From NCBI GenBank assembly GCA_036785705.1, contig JAWUZG010000051.1, positions 16,582,501-16,646,500 of the forward strand: 64,000 nucleotides of DNA, given 5' to 3'. The translations under genes and the position numbers were made by a program. The notes beneath the pieces were generated by a model. It searched no databases and was not told where the DNA came from. It saw only the letters and a program-made list of their open reading frames with translations. Every line of letters starts with the position of its first letter. Within the stretch, counting starts at the first letter, position 1. Of this stretch, positions 1 through 12,058 are shown one piece after another. The DNA is from Acanthornis magna (Eukaryota > Chordata > Aves > Passeriformes > Acanthizidae).

Positions 1-3000
1 ATAAATGCAAATGAAATAAGTTTCTATATTCTGTGTCCCGGTCTTAGTCAATGAGAACCGAGAAAGCATGTGTAGGAAAGCAACAGCAAGAGCAGAATCT
101 CCCAGGTAGCAGCTTGACCTCCGAAGTTTAGCATCCAGGAGGAAAACTGACACATCTGGAGTGCCAGGTAATACACAGAGGAAGACACTCATGTCAAGCA
201 GCTGGTCTGGATCTCAGCTGCCAGGAGGCTTTGCCTGGCTCGAATGCATCTGTGCATTTATCTCTCGGGACAGGGAGGAGGGCGTTAACAGTCTTGTAGC
301 TTCCTATTCCAGCCTGAAGGCACAGGACATGCCAAGGCAGAGAGGAGCGGTGGATTGATGGGCCCTCAGGCTGCAGAGAGAAAGGGAGGGTTGCAGGGTG
401 TCTGCGGTGACCTGTGGAAGCAAAGGGCTCTCAGGCAGCACACAGCAGCACTTGTGCAGCTGCATTTTGTACCACTGCAGTAAAAACCACCCGAGGTGCC
501 CAGGCAAAGCAGACTGGGCTGGCCATGTTTGGAGAAAGCAATACCTGCCAGGCATCCTGCTTGTCTGAGGTCTGTGTGTCCTTCCACCCCTGGCTGAGCT
601 GGCAAAGGGCATGGAGCCACCCGGAACATGTGATACCTTGCAACAGTGCACCTGTTCCAGGAGCTGGGGCACTTGGTGCTTCACCCAGCATGTAGGTGTC
701 TGCATCAGCACCTACCTCAGAGAGCTTCTGGCCAGCCTGCCCCATGCCCAGGTGCTCAGGGCTCAACTCCATCCTCCAGAGCTGGGTGTGCCTGAAACCT
801 TGTACAGGTCTTGTGAAATCCACATCTCTGTGCTCATCTGTCTCTCCCGCTGTGCTACAGGGCTGTCAGAAAGTGCTCCCAATGCTGGAGCTTATCTCTA
901 ATTCCCAGTGCCTCTCAGCTGTGTGCCCCTTAATCAGGAAAAGCCACAGGTGCTCAGAAAAAGTCTGCTCCCAGGGCTGCCCTGGTGTTGGGGCCCAACC
1001 CACAGTGGTCTTGCTGGAGGAGAGGGAAAGGTGGACCCTGGACAGTGATCTGACACGGGGTGATGGAGTGAGGGGCTGCCCCTCACCCTTGCTAGCCATG
1101 GGGCTTCACTGAGGGGCTGCTCTGTTTGTGAAATCCAACGGTGGCAGAGCTGCTCTGGGAGCTGTAGTTTTCCAATTGACTGTCACATGGCCTGCATTCT
1201 CTCAAAACATGCTTCCTGTCCCCTTTGCAACCCACTAAGGCAGTGAGGCGAGAAACAGATAAGACTGAGACTCCTAAAGTCCCTCATCTGGGGTACCTGA
1301 AAAGCCATTCCTAGATGGCAACTCCTGCTGCTGAGATGGGAGTTTTCTGTCTGACCTCTATATTTTCTCCCATTCTCCTCTGCTTTACTTGTTCTCTGCC
1401 TCTTCAAATGGTATGAGTCAGTATCCTTACTAAGTCGGGCAAATGTCCAGCTGAGCACGGGGAGGGAGAAAGGACAAGAGATTGTTGGCAGCCTTAGAAT
1501 AGCATATAAGAAATCGTGGGCTGTATCCATTGCTCAGCTCCACCATAGGGATTTGGAATGTATTGACACTGTTTACCCACTGCTAAAAGAGAGATAATCC
1601 GTCTTCCTAAAATTGTTACTGGGAAAAAGCTTGGCTTTGCTCATTATGCCCTTTGAGGTTGTTAAAGAGCAGGCTAGCTGGTCTATCACCGTCTGGAAGG
1701 CACTCTGTGATTTGAAATACAACAACTCTTTGCAGTGGGGAGGATCATAAATTCCCCAGGGCACCACATAAACTGGAGGAGGTGAAAAGACAAAGGGGCA
1801 GTTGAAGTTTCAAATCCCTTCCCCCCCCATCCCCTGCCTCCTTCCTCCCACCTTTGCCATGCCAACACAACAATAACGTTGACAGCCCCCTCCATCATCG
1901 CTGGGGGCTAAATCAGCTCTGCTGCACGAGGTCCTGCTGCCCATGGGCCGTGTCTCTCCTTAATCTCTGTTCCTCTTCCTTGGTCAGCAGGTGGACAGCT
2001 TGAGCAGCCTCTCACCTGTGAAAAACAAGAGAGGAATGGTGATGCAGGGGGGGGAACAAGGTTGGAGGCAGGCGGGGGGAATGGAGGGTTGCAGCACGGG
2101 GTGGGATGGAAAATCTGGAGCTGAACAGGAGAAAATGAAGGTACAGAGGTAAAAGCTGGAAGGGGAGAAAGGAGCACACAGACATTCTTGCAAAAGAAAG
2201 ACAACAGGTGGGAGCATGGAGGAAGGCCTGTCAATAGGAGCTGGTGTTGCATGCATTTCCTAACAAGTGAGAAAAGATGAGAGATCACAGAGGCCCTCCT
2301 TCTCAGCCCACATATCTCCCGGCCAGTGCCTGGTAGCAGTGATGCAGACAGTTAGCAACCATCTTCACCTGACACTGCTGGAACAGTTTTGGGACCAGGC
2401 CAGAGAACCACAAAGGTAACACCCCCTTCATTTGGTGCAAACAGTGCCCACTTTGCCCAGCTCCATCCACGACTGTTTGTCTTCCCCACGGCAGGGTGGT
2501 GATCAGTCACACAGTGGTCACCCAACTTGTTCTGCTGCTTTGGTTGGACAACACGGAACAGTTACAGGCGAGTTCCCATGAGGATAAAGACAAGGAAAAC
2601 AAGGCTGTACTTAAAAGTGTTACCAGTGTAATCATTTTGGAAGGGGGTTGGGAAGGGAGGGCAGACAGCACTTGGTCAGAGCAGCAACAACCCAAGTGTG
2701 GGTACAGTTATACTGCAAAGGAGCACTTTTAATAGGAAATACTATTTCACTTTTTCCAGGAAAGCTTCTTTCACTTGGGAATTCCTGTAAACAATACCAA
2801 TAACTGTTTTGTGTGGAGATGTATGCAAGAGCCTAGGAATCTACCCAGGTCACTGCGGTACGGCAAACTCCTGCTCATGAACTGCATACTGCCTGGGGTG
2901 GAACATCTGAGTTCACAACACATGCGGGGTCATTGCAGAGAGGCAAACAAGGTACAATCATTATTTATTAGTGGTTTGTTACCATCCCTAGACAGTGTGT

Positions 3001-4284
3001 CTAAGCTCTAAAATGTGTGCTGTGCAAGAACAATGAGGGAGGAGGCAACTTTGGGAATAGAATGCAACTATTGACAAACCTCTTTGGGGAAGACAGAGTC
3101 TTCACTGGTTGTTTTTCATTGCACAGAGGAGTAACTGCAGTAGCTATGCAGAAAAAGACATGTTCACCTGTCTTCCCACTGCTGGGAGACTTCTCTGCTA
3201 CAGATTCCCAGGGCAGGTACAGCCACAGAAAGGGGACAAAGCCAGAAAGGCTACAACAGCAAGACTGACTGACTTCAGCCTGGCTCTGTATGCTCTTGGA
3301 CTCATCTCCAAACTCTCCTTCATCCAGAAACATTAACCCCAAGCCCTCGCTGACTGCATCTATTTTTCAGCAACGATGCACGCTCAGGCTTGGAAAAACA
3401 CCGGTCATTAATGGGATCCTGCACAGAAAGGGATCTCAGGCTACTTGCAGCCCTTAGGCTGAAAAACACATTCCCCCCAAATGAAGGGTAAAAGAATTTG
3501 CCTCTTTGTTTTAGGGATTGTTCTCCCCAACCCTAAGCACAAACTGAATATTCATGAACCTCCTATATGAATTGGTTATCTTCTAAAAGCAAATACAAAG
3601 TCCCCATTCTGCATGAGGTGCCCAGGCACCGGGCAAAGCCAAGCGTCTGCTCTAGCAGTGGGTTTCCCAGGGACTCTGTGCGCTGCTTTAAACCAGTTAC
3701 TCTTGCCTATTAAAACAGGATCAAAACTGAACAAAGAAAAAAAGATCCTCCCAGAGCTGTTTGAGGCAGCTGCAGCTAGTTCAGACTTCTACATCTCCTG
3801 ACCTAACATGACTCCCAAGCTGCCACATTGTCTGGATGGGAAGCCAGAAGGGAAGGTAACGTGATTTTTATTGTAAGAGCTGCTCACCCGTGCAGTCAGC
3901 CTAATTTATGTTAAGAGTTCACGTTGCTAAGTAGCTTGCCAGCACAGAGGTGCAGCCTCATGTCCGAGCTGTATTTGTGGTAGGAACAAATGGGTGTGTA
4001 TGAGCACACAACTGTGTAATGGCCCATTTGCAGGTGTTTGTGGTAACATGCACAGGGGAAATGGGCATTTTGGAGTGGGAGCACTCCTGAGGTTGTTGAG
4101 GATGTCAGAGGATGGTTAATTTGTTGTATAGATGTTGGAGCTGTTGTATAGATAGATGGCATTTAAGAACTGCGTATCACTTAGGAGGCAGATGCAGACC
4201 CAAGTGAGATGGCAAGAGTGTGAAAAATTTTTTTAAAAGGTGAGCAATTGCAAATGTGTGTACAAAATAGACAAGACCTGTCTA
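1..4284. other. Intergenic, no gene recognised
   Basis: Short frames only, none with a recognisable domain. Pyrimidine/purine-rich stretches lie at 1820-1860 and 2040-2110. No known repeat identified. Confidence 0.7.
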
Positions 4285-4289
4285 CTGTC

Positions 4290-4549
4290 TGTGCTGGGTC
4301 TGTCAGAAATGGAGTTAGGAAGTTAACCTTTTTCACAGCAGCCTGTGTAGTGCATCTGCCTCCCAAAGGGAGTGAATGAATTCCTCATTTTGCTTTGCTT
4401 CCATGTGCAGCTTTCGCTTTTCTTGTTAAAGTATAATTATCTTGACCACAAGGGGATTTTTTCATCTTTCTCTCCCTGACCTATTGAGGTGGGGGGAATG
4501 AGAGAGTGGCTGAGTGGGCATCTGGCAGCTGGTCATGGTCAACCCACCA
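4290..4549 (+). mobile_element. Internally deleted solo LTR (avian ERVL-like)
   Basis: It begins TGTGCTGGGTCTGTCAG and ends GGTCAACCCACCA, the typical ends of a common avian LTR type. The middle of the usual LTR is missing. The flanks CTGTC (4285-4289) and TTGTC (4550-4554) match at four of five bases, consistent with an old 5-bp target duplication. Family assignment is from remembered end motifs, not a database search. Confidence 0.6.
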
Positions 4550-7500
4550 TTGTCCCGTCATTCAGGTGGCCTGTACACTTCCCAAGACCATGTGTGCAGA
4601 CCAGAGATTTCTAGGGACTTGTTAGGGATTTTTTAGATTCTTTGGAGGCTGATAAGCAATTCAGAGGACCTGTGTGGGGAACTGCCTGGGGCTGGGCAAT
4701 AGGGAGGAGTACCAGGGTCAGACTGACCTTGTGTCTGAGTGCCTGGGAACACAGCTGTCATTGCCCCTGAAGAAACCACCACAGTGCTAGTGCTGTATCT
4801 CAGTACAGCAAGAGCCTCTGGGCTGGGCCTTCTGAATTGCCATGGACCACTGCCCCTCTGTGCAGCAAGAGGAGGGGGCTGCTGAGAGGGGTCTTGGAGG
4901 AGCTGGTCCTGGCACGTGCTGAAGAGCACACCTGGGGCATGTGGAGACCTCCATGGCAGCCCCCCTTGCCCACATCAGTGCAGCTCAGAACACGAGCCAC
5001 ATGTGTCCCTTTGCCTGTGCTCTGTGCTATCCTGGGACACTGGGATGCCCAGGACTGTCTCTGATTTCTTTCCAGCTCAGAGCAAACATCTCAGAGCAAC
5101 CAGGTCTCCTGCAACCACCAAGGGGCAGAGGGGGGATGTCCTTGTTCAGTCCCCACTGTGTATCCTCCACATCTTGTGTGCAGGTGGCAGAGAGACCCTG
5201 GTGCTCCAGAGAACAGTCCTGGCAGGTGTCACCAAAACTGGAGCTTTTCTGACCTACAAGTGATTAGACTCCCCTAAGTGGAGTAAACCCTTGCCCTCAG
5301 AAGATGTTTAAGGACGCCAGCGAGACTGATAACTCCATGAGCCAACTCCACACCCGGCAGAAGCAGCAGGCACAGGCATGGTCACAGCATGGTTTGTGGG
5401 GTTCCTAGACACAAATCCCTTCTGCAGCATGAGAGAGAACCTGGCACACATGCACCTGGCATGCCCCAGCACCTCTCCCATCTTCCTCAAGGACTGAGTG
5501 TTTTTCTCACTGCCTTTGTACCAACACCTTCTCCACCTGGCCCTATTATGCCACAAGACCTTGGCAGCCTCCTCTTTGCCCTGGTCAGACTGATCACCTG
5601 CAGCCCAAGGATGAAGAGAGGGGACCATAGTGGCACTCCCTCTTCTTGCACTTTTAACCTCTGACTTTCATCCTTTTTCTCCCATGAATTGTTCCCATTT
5701 CTTCTGTTTTCCTATGCCCTCTCCCCCCCTCCAAGAGCCATATGTTTTAGTTGGGATCAGCTGACACCCAAACTAAGGGGTAGGGTTTTCCCCAGCAGTC
5801 CTTGGCTGGTGGCCACATAATTAAAAGCAGTGGGGGAGCGGCGGCAGGAACCCAATCTGGCATTAATGAGAGCGAGAGGTTGTTGTGTGACTGGCTGAGC
5901 TGCAGGAGCCCGGCCAAACAGCAGCACAATAAATGGCACCGTGTGTGCAGAGCTCTGGGTCAGCATAACATGGATCTCCATTACACCTGGGCTGCTCAGC
6001 CTCACAGTTTTGCCCTTTCCTAATCATCCCTCTTGCATAAGCAAATGATAAAGACTGGCGTCTACTTGTTCGCTGCAGAAAAAAAAGATGTCTGACATTT
6101 CTGCTTTAGTGTGTTTCTGTCTTGCCCATCTCTAGAGCTATTGGGATCCACATGGGGCTGGTCAGGCTAAGTGGCCTGGGACTGAGAAGGGTGGAAGAGA
6201 GCTATCTCGATTCTCTTTCCTGGGAGCCTGCTTCCCCCAGCATGTGGTGAAGCTGACAAGGTGTCCATAGGCAGGGAGAACCAGGCAGGATACAAAGAGT
6301 TTTTAGGCTTTGCTGTCATCACTGCATGGATCTGAGCGCTGCTTGGGTTTGGTGGTTGCAGTTGCTTTGGGACCTACTGCCCTTCAGACCCCCCAAACCC
6401 CTGTCATTTCCTTATGCAGACTGATTACAGGCTGCCAGATTCAGAATTCTCTTGGCTGGTCACTCTATCACAAAGTCTGTATTAAGAAACTCCTTCTCAA
6501 TGTAGCTTACTGCTATGTTGTACAGCAAAACATGAGGGGCTTTACAGCAACTACCAGTTGTTTATTTCAGCTCCTCCATGTACAACACAGCAGGGGCTTG
6601 CTGACACAGCTCAGTAAGCAAAAGATCCCTCTACTACACAGCCCCAACTGGTAGCAGATGTAGCGATGGCCTGTTTCTAAAGTCCATGATGTGAATGCGA
6701 TCAGATGTAATGATATAGTTTCACTATTGCTATAGCCCTGCACAGCAGTGGTCCCAAACTGAAGTTTGGAGGCAGTCCATAACCTTTGTGCAATCTTGGG
6801 AATTGACTACAGTCTGAGGAAGCTGCAGTCTCTGCAGGCCACAGACATCAAAACAGGGTATAGCCCACAACGTGTTCTTTGCATGGTATTAGCTAAGGAA
6901 TGACATGCCACAGGTGGTCATATCTATCATCTGTTTAGCTACACCAGCATAATTCATACAGTCAAAGAAGTTATGTCCATAAAATTTCCCAAGTGGACAA
7001 TCCTCATTGTGGTTTTCTGACATCCACATAATACAACATTTTCACACTGCTCAGAGCAGCTAAGCAAGCACCAACCCTGGCTTTTGGTGTAAGAAACCCT
7101 CTGAACAAAAGCAGCACCTTAAAGGCTAGATCACCATACAAGAGCTTTTCAGCCTTTTCTGGAATAAGGGAATGCATGAGCAGTTTCTGCCCTTCTAGAA
7201 TATGAGTTCAGAATAAATTCTGCCAGGAGCTTCAAAAATCATCATTTGGAGCTGGGAACCTAACAAGGCAGGCAGTGTTTGGTCTGTGTGCATCAGGGCA
7301 TCAGGGGAGAGCTGTTGAAATGTTACCTGCAAACATGATTTTGTCTTGCTGAATACAGCGAGACAATATTGCACTCCACTGCAATATTGATAGGGTGACC
7401 TGGGGTGTAAGAGTGTTAGTAACACTAAAGATAGGAAGTGTGCCCATGCAATAGGTTACATATGGAGCAATGTCCTGTCATAAACAGAGTTTGGCCTCAC

Positions 7501-8712
7501 CTACACAGAAGGGATCAGCCTAAGTTTACCATAGCAGAGCCTTGCAGAAATCAGGGACCAAATCCTGACATGTCATTAACTTCAAGAATGCTGCTGACTC
7601 AGAAAAGTTCAATGCAGTTCTAGTGCTCTGTGGATGAAAAGGATTGATTTTCCAGTACTATGAGTGGAATACTGTACCTGACTGCTTCTGGGCTGTGGTA
7701 TTTGCAACATGGGGATGGGACTTTGGCAGGCCAAGGAGTAGGGTGCAAGAACAAGCCATGAGCTGTATCTGTGAGGCCACAACAACAGATGGGGCTGGAG
7801 GAAAACCATCCAAATGAAAATTGTCTGTGGGTGAAGCAAAGATCAGCTTGCAAAAACCTGTGTCTGAACTTGCCCATGCAGAATGGGTGTTTGGGTCTCA
7901 GTCCAAGCCTTCCTGGAAGCTCAGTGGTGTAAGAGGTTAGGAGTCAGAGCAGAAGAGATCCTAGGGTTCACATCAGCAGAGGGTTCAGACCAGTTAACAG
8001 AGTCCAAATCCAGCAGCTCCCTTGTCCAGTGATTCATGAGGACGAGGGCAGTTTTGCAGAATCACTGTTTCATGCCTTTGGATGGTTTGCAAGAAGGCGT
8101 CTCGGTGCTGATGTGTGTGAACCACTCTCAGCTGAGCTCTGTGAGTGCATGGATGGCATGTGACCAATCCTAGTTTTATCCACTCCCTCTGTATCACCAC
8201 CATCACGGACAGTGAAAGAATTGCACAAAGGGCTGCTCAGCTGCCTCCCCCACTCTGACTATGGTGGGAGGTTGGAAAGAATGGGCTGCACTTTCATCCA
8301 ACCTGGAGGAGGCTGTGAGGAGCCACAGCAACAGGCTTCAATCAGGTGAAAGGTCACTGCAAAAAGCAAGGGGGAAAAAAAGAACCTGTTCTCTTTTCCC
8401 ACTGGGGTAAACTCAAACTCGTGCACCTAAAACACAGGAAGAAGACCCACATCAATACCATCAACATTCTCTAAATAATAAGGTGAGTGATTCACTTCCT
8501 GAGTAGGCTGGAGGGTTGCAGGGCTGTTAAATACATGTCAAAAAGCATCTGTCAGGCATGGGCTAGGCTTACTAAATCCTGCCTTGGAGAGGAGGATGGG
8601 TTAGCTGATCCCAAGGTCTTATTCTGTGTTCAGTGATTTCTCCATTCCTTGTGGTACTGAGGGACCAAATACAGCTATTAAAAACTTTGTCAATCCCTAT
8701 TGGTTTTTGTTT

Positions 8713-8770
8713 CTTCCATTAAAAAAACCCAACAACAACAACAAAACAAAAACTCAAAAAACCCAAACAG
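8713..8770 (+). repeat. A/C-rich low-complexity tract
   Basis: A runs with ACAACAACAACAAAAC-type units. No element recognised on either side. Confidence 0.8.
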
Positions 8771-9798
8771 ACTCACCCATGGTTTATTTAGGAAGGAAAT
8801 AGATATTCAGGGAAGGAAAACATCCGCTATTTATTCCATAGTCAATGCTTAAGGGAGGACTGTGAGAAGAACCAGGTCCTGCAGTGCTTTATAAATGGAG
8901 GCAAAACTTCTCCTGTGGGAACGAAAAGATAAACCACAGCCAGCACAGCAATCTCTCCTGTAAGTGCCTCCAGATTCTTGGACTGGTGGCTTTCAACTTC
9001 TCTGATTATAGATCTTCCCATGATTTTCTCCCTTTGAAGACACAGGCCCCATGCAGTGAATTTAAAGTGGCCAGCAAAAGGCTTGCTCTCCTTAATTACC
9101 TTTCAGAATAGAGGGTCTGCCGGCCACAGGTCAAAGCATGATTTGCTGAAGAGAGTTCAGATTTAGTCTCTTCAAACCAAGTGCAAGGGATCAGGCATCT
9201 GAACATGATATTGCCTGGGGCTCTGCCTTGGGTTACACTCCCAGGGAGCATTTTGTATTTTGAAGCTCTTCTTTGGGACAGACCTCAAAACAAGCAGTTC
9301 AGTGTCAAAGGGGGCTGTGGACAGGCGGAGGAAAAAAACATCTCTTTTTGATTAACAATGACAGACTGGTCTATAACCCCCCTGGGGCTTGTCAACTGCC
9401 TCATCACAGGCTGCCCTGCCATTTCTCACGCACTCAGGGATGTAGCTGGGCCTTCGCTCAGACTCAGGATGCGGTGTCTTCCTAGGCCATCTGCAACCCT
9501 CACGAAGTTCTCTGACACACACATCTCAGGACAGTGACACTGCACAGCTTTTGTGTCAGGGTAGGAGCCTTGTGGAGATTACATGAGTTCCTCACTGCTG
9601 CATTTCCTGGGGGCTGCCAGGAGTTTCTCTTTCAGTTCATGCCCCGGAGGGCTGGAACACACCATAGTGCAGCACGGAGCATTGTCAGCAGAGACCAAAA
9701 TGGGTTGTGCTTGGCAAGCACAGTGGAAAGGAAAAAGAGGGTGACCTGGGAGGATTGCTGTTCTCACTTCATTTTTCCATTGCATCTGCTGCTTTTTC

Positions 9799-9814
9799 TT
9801 TTTTTTTTTTTTTT
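9799..9814 (+). repeat. T16 homopolymer
   Basis: Sixteen T, preceded by a further T-rich tract and followed by an A-rich segment to about 9855. Confidence 0.95.
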
Positions 9815-11598
9815 CCTATCAAGCCCAAAGAAAAAAACAGAACAGAAACAAAATATAAATGGGTTTTCTCACCATAATTGCTACAGGAGGGGAGCATTGT
9901 TGAAAAGATGAAAACAAGAAGGTCTGGGTTATAGTCTCCATCCTTCTACTCAACTCCTTTTCTGTCTTTTCCCTCCCTGTCTCACTTTCTCTCCAAGCAT
10001 TCCACCACCACTGCCTCTCAGGGAGCTGAGCTGATGTTTGTGCTGGTGCTTTGACAGGGTTCTAAGGAATTATGTCACTCACAGGCTGGCCTTGAAGAGA
10101 AATTTTTGAAAGCACCTCAGCTGTCCCTACAGCATATTGTCAACAGATACAATGGCTCAAATATGACAGCAATTGAAGGCAGCAGGAATACTATTGTCAT
10201 CTGAGCTGCTGGGAGCAGCCGCTGGCTGCTCAGAGGGGCTGGGTGTCCTGGTGAAATATTGACCTCAAAGCCCAAACCATTCAGAAGGTGCCAGCCTCCT
10301 GCAACACCACCTCCAAACTGCCTCTGGCAGAAGCTGAATCTCACTGGCATCTCCCTCCCTTAGAGAAACCCAGCCCTTGCCAACCAGTCCAACATAGCCC
10401 CTCTTCTGGCTGGCTCAGCTCGATGTCCAAGGAATGAGGGGTCCAGACAGGTCCTGTCCTGCAAAGGAACTGGCCTGGGGAAGGGTTGCTCTGCCACCCT
10501 CTGGGCTGTGCCCTTCCTCCCCAAGGCAACGCATGCAGCATTGGGCTCAGGGACACCATGTGTCCCTCAGGAAACCGGCTTCACCTTTCCCTGCTGGCAC
10601 ATCTCCCACACCACCTGCTTCCATCCATCCCCGGGCAGCAGGAGAGCCAGAGGACAGGGGTTATCCGTGCTCCACACCAACAGTCTGGCAACTTCGATTG
10701 CCCATTTCCATGACAGTGTCACGGGCTGCACAGAAAGGTTTACAGAGGGCACAATGCCAGGAAAGTCCCTGGAGAAGGTCTACGTAGAGAAGATTCCCTT
10801 TAAAACCACAATCTCATACACGGGACTCATGACAACTGATCTGTCCTAGAACTGAATACAGGGAAAAGGTATTTATTTTTATGCATTTGACTGGCAGTGG
10901 GCACAAGGTAGACCCCTGGACTTAGCTCCCCCTTCACTGGCAGAGCTGCAGGGGCTGAGGGAATCGCAGCTCCAAGAGCCTCAGGGCAATCATGTGCTTG
11001 CTTGCAAGAAAAGTTTCGAAGATGGAGGACCCTTTACTCAGACCTGGAAACAGAAAAGCCAACACTTCTTCACTCCATATTGTGTCTCTGAGAACCACAG
11101 TCACTACAAACTGCCTTGAAACCAGACTGCAGCCAAAAGCAGGCTCCCAAAGTTAGGACACTCTTCCTAATGCCAGGGAGGAGGCTGTATGTACGCCCTG
11201 GTTCTGTGTGTAACCTTAGGCAAGGCACTGCCTTGGTTGCCTGCACCTTAAACCTGCTACAAGTAACCTTTCCTGGTCTTGCTTTAACTCTCCAAGAACA
11301 TGAATTGCTCTGCAAGCCCAGCACATACGAGTCTTCACGTTTAGCCAGCCAAGCAGACCCTCTGGAGCTGCAGCCTGGGCCCTTTAAATGCTGCTCCTGT
11401 ATTTCAAATGGCTCTTGCAAACCTCCTGTAACCTGAGCAGACAAAACTGGTGCTGGCACTGGAAAGCAGTTATGCAATATCCAGGAGGTAAAACCCTTTT
11501 GGCAGGGGCACGTGAAAGTAGATACAGGTGGGAGGTTCCAACTGCTGAGGCGAACATCATGTCCCCTGAGAAGCCTGGGAGAGAGGAGATGGATGTGT

Positions 11599-11665
11599 CA
11601 CAGAATCATAGAATAGTTTGGATTGGAAGGGACCTTGAGGATCATCTAGTTCCAACCCCCACTCC
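11599..11665 (-). mobile_element. CR1 LINE 3'-end fragment
   Basis: On the plus strand it reads CACAGAATCATAGAATAG, then TTGGAAGGGACCTTGAGG and ATCATCTAGTTCCAACCCC, the reverse complement of the CR1 3' end including its ATTCTATG-type terminal repeat. Only about 70 bp are recognisable. Confidence 0.85.
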
Positions 11666-12028
11666 AGTGACTGTCTCCCTCCTTGCCGTTGTTCTCCCAG
11701 ACCATCTCTGCCATGCAGGGTGGACAGATCTGGACAACAAGGTGAAGACACTGCTGGAAAAAGAGACAAACCAGACTGTCCGATTCTGAAAAGCCAATAG
11801 ACAGGAGGCCTGTGCAGATGCTATTCATCCTGCATGTTTCAAGTATCACCCTTTTGGGTCCAAAGCTGTCAAGTCAGCCACATGTTCACTGAATTGTATC
11901 CTGCCTTCCCTCTCCCAATGATACCCTGAAACATGCAGACACAGGAGGCTCCTGAGGTGGAGCTGGGAAGGTGTGGGGCACCCCTGCCGGGTGCAGCCTG
12001 CCACCCATTGCCCTGGTAAGTGTGCTGC

Positions 12029-12058
12029 GCCATGCTGTGCCATGCCGTGCCATGCCTG
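12029..12058 (+). repeat. Short tandem repeat, three 10-bp units
   Basis: Three near-identical units of the form GCCATGCTGT, GCCATGCCGT, GCCATGCCTG in a G+C-rich stretch. Confidence 0.8.

Larger units (their letters stand above)
4555..11598. other. Intergenic, no gene recognised
   Basis: No coding feature. A segment at about 5800-5960, with ACATAATTAAAAGC, CATTAATGAGAGCG and CAATAAATGG words, looks like a conserved non-coding element by composition. This is a weak impression only. Confidence 0.65.
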
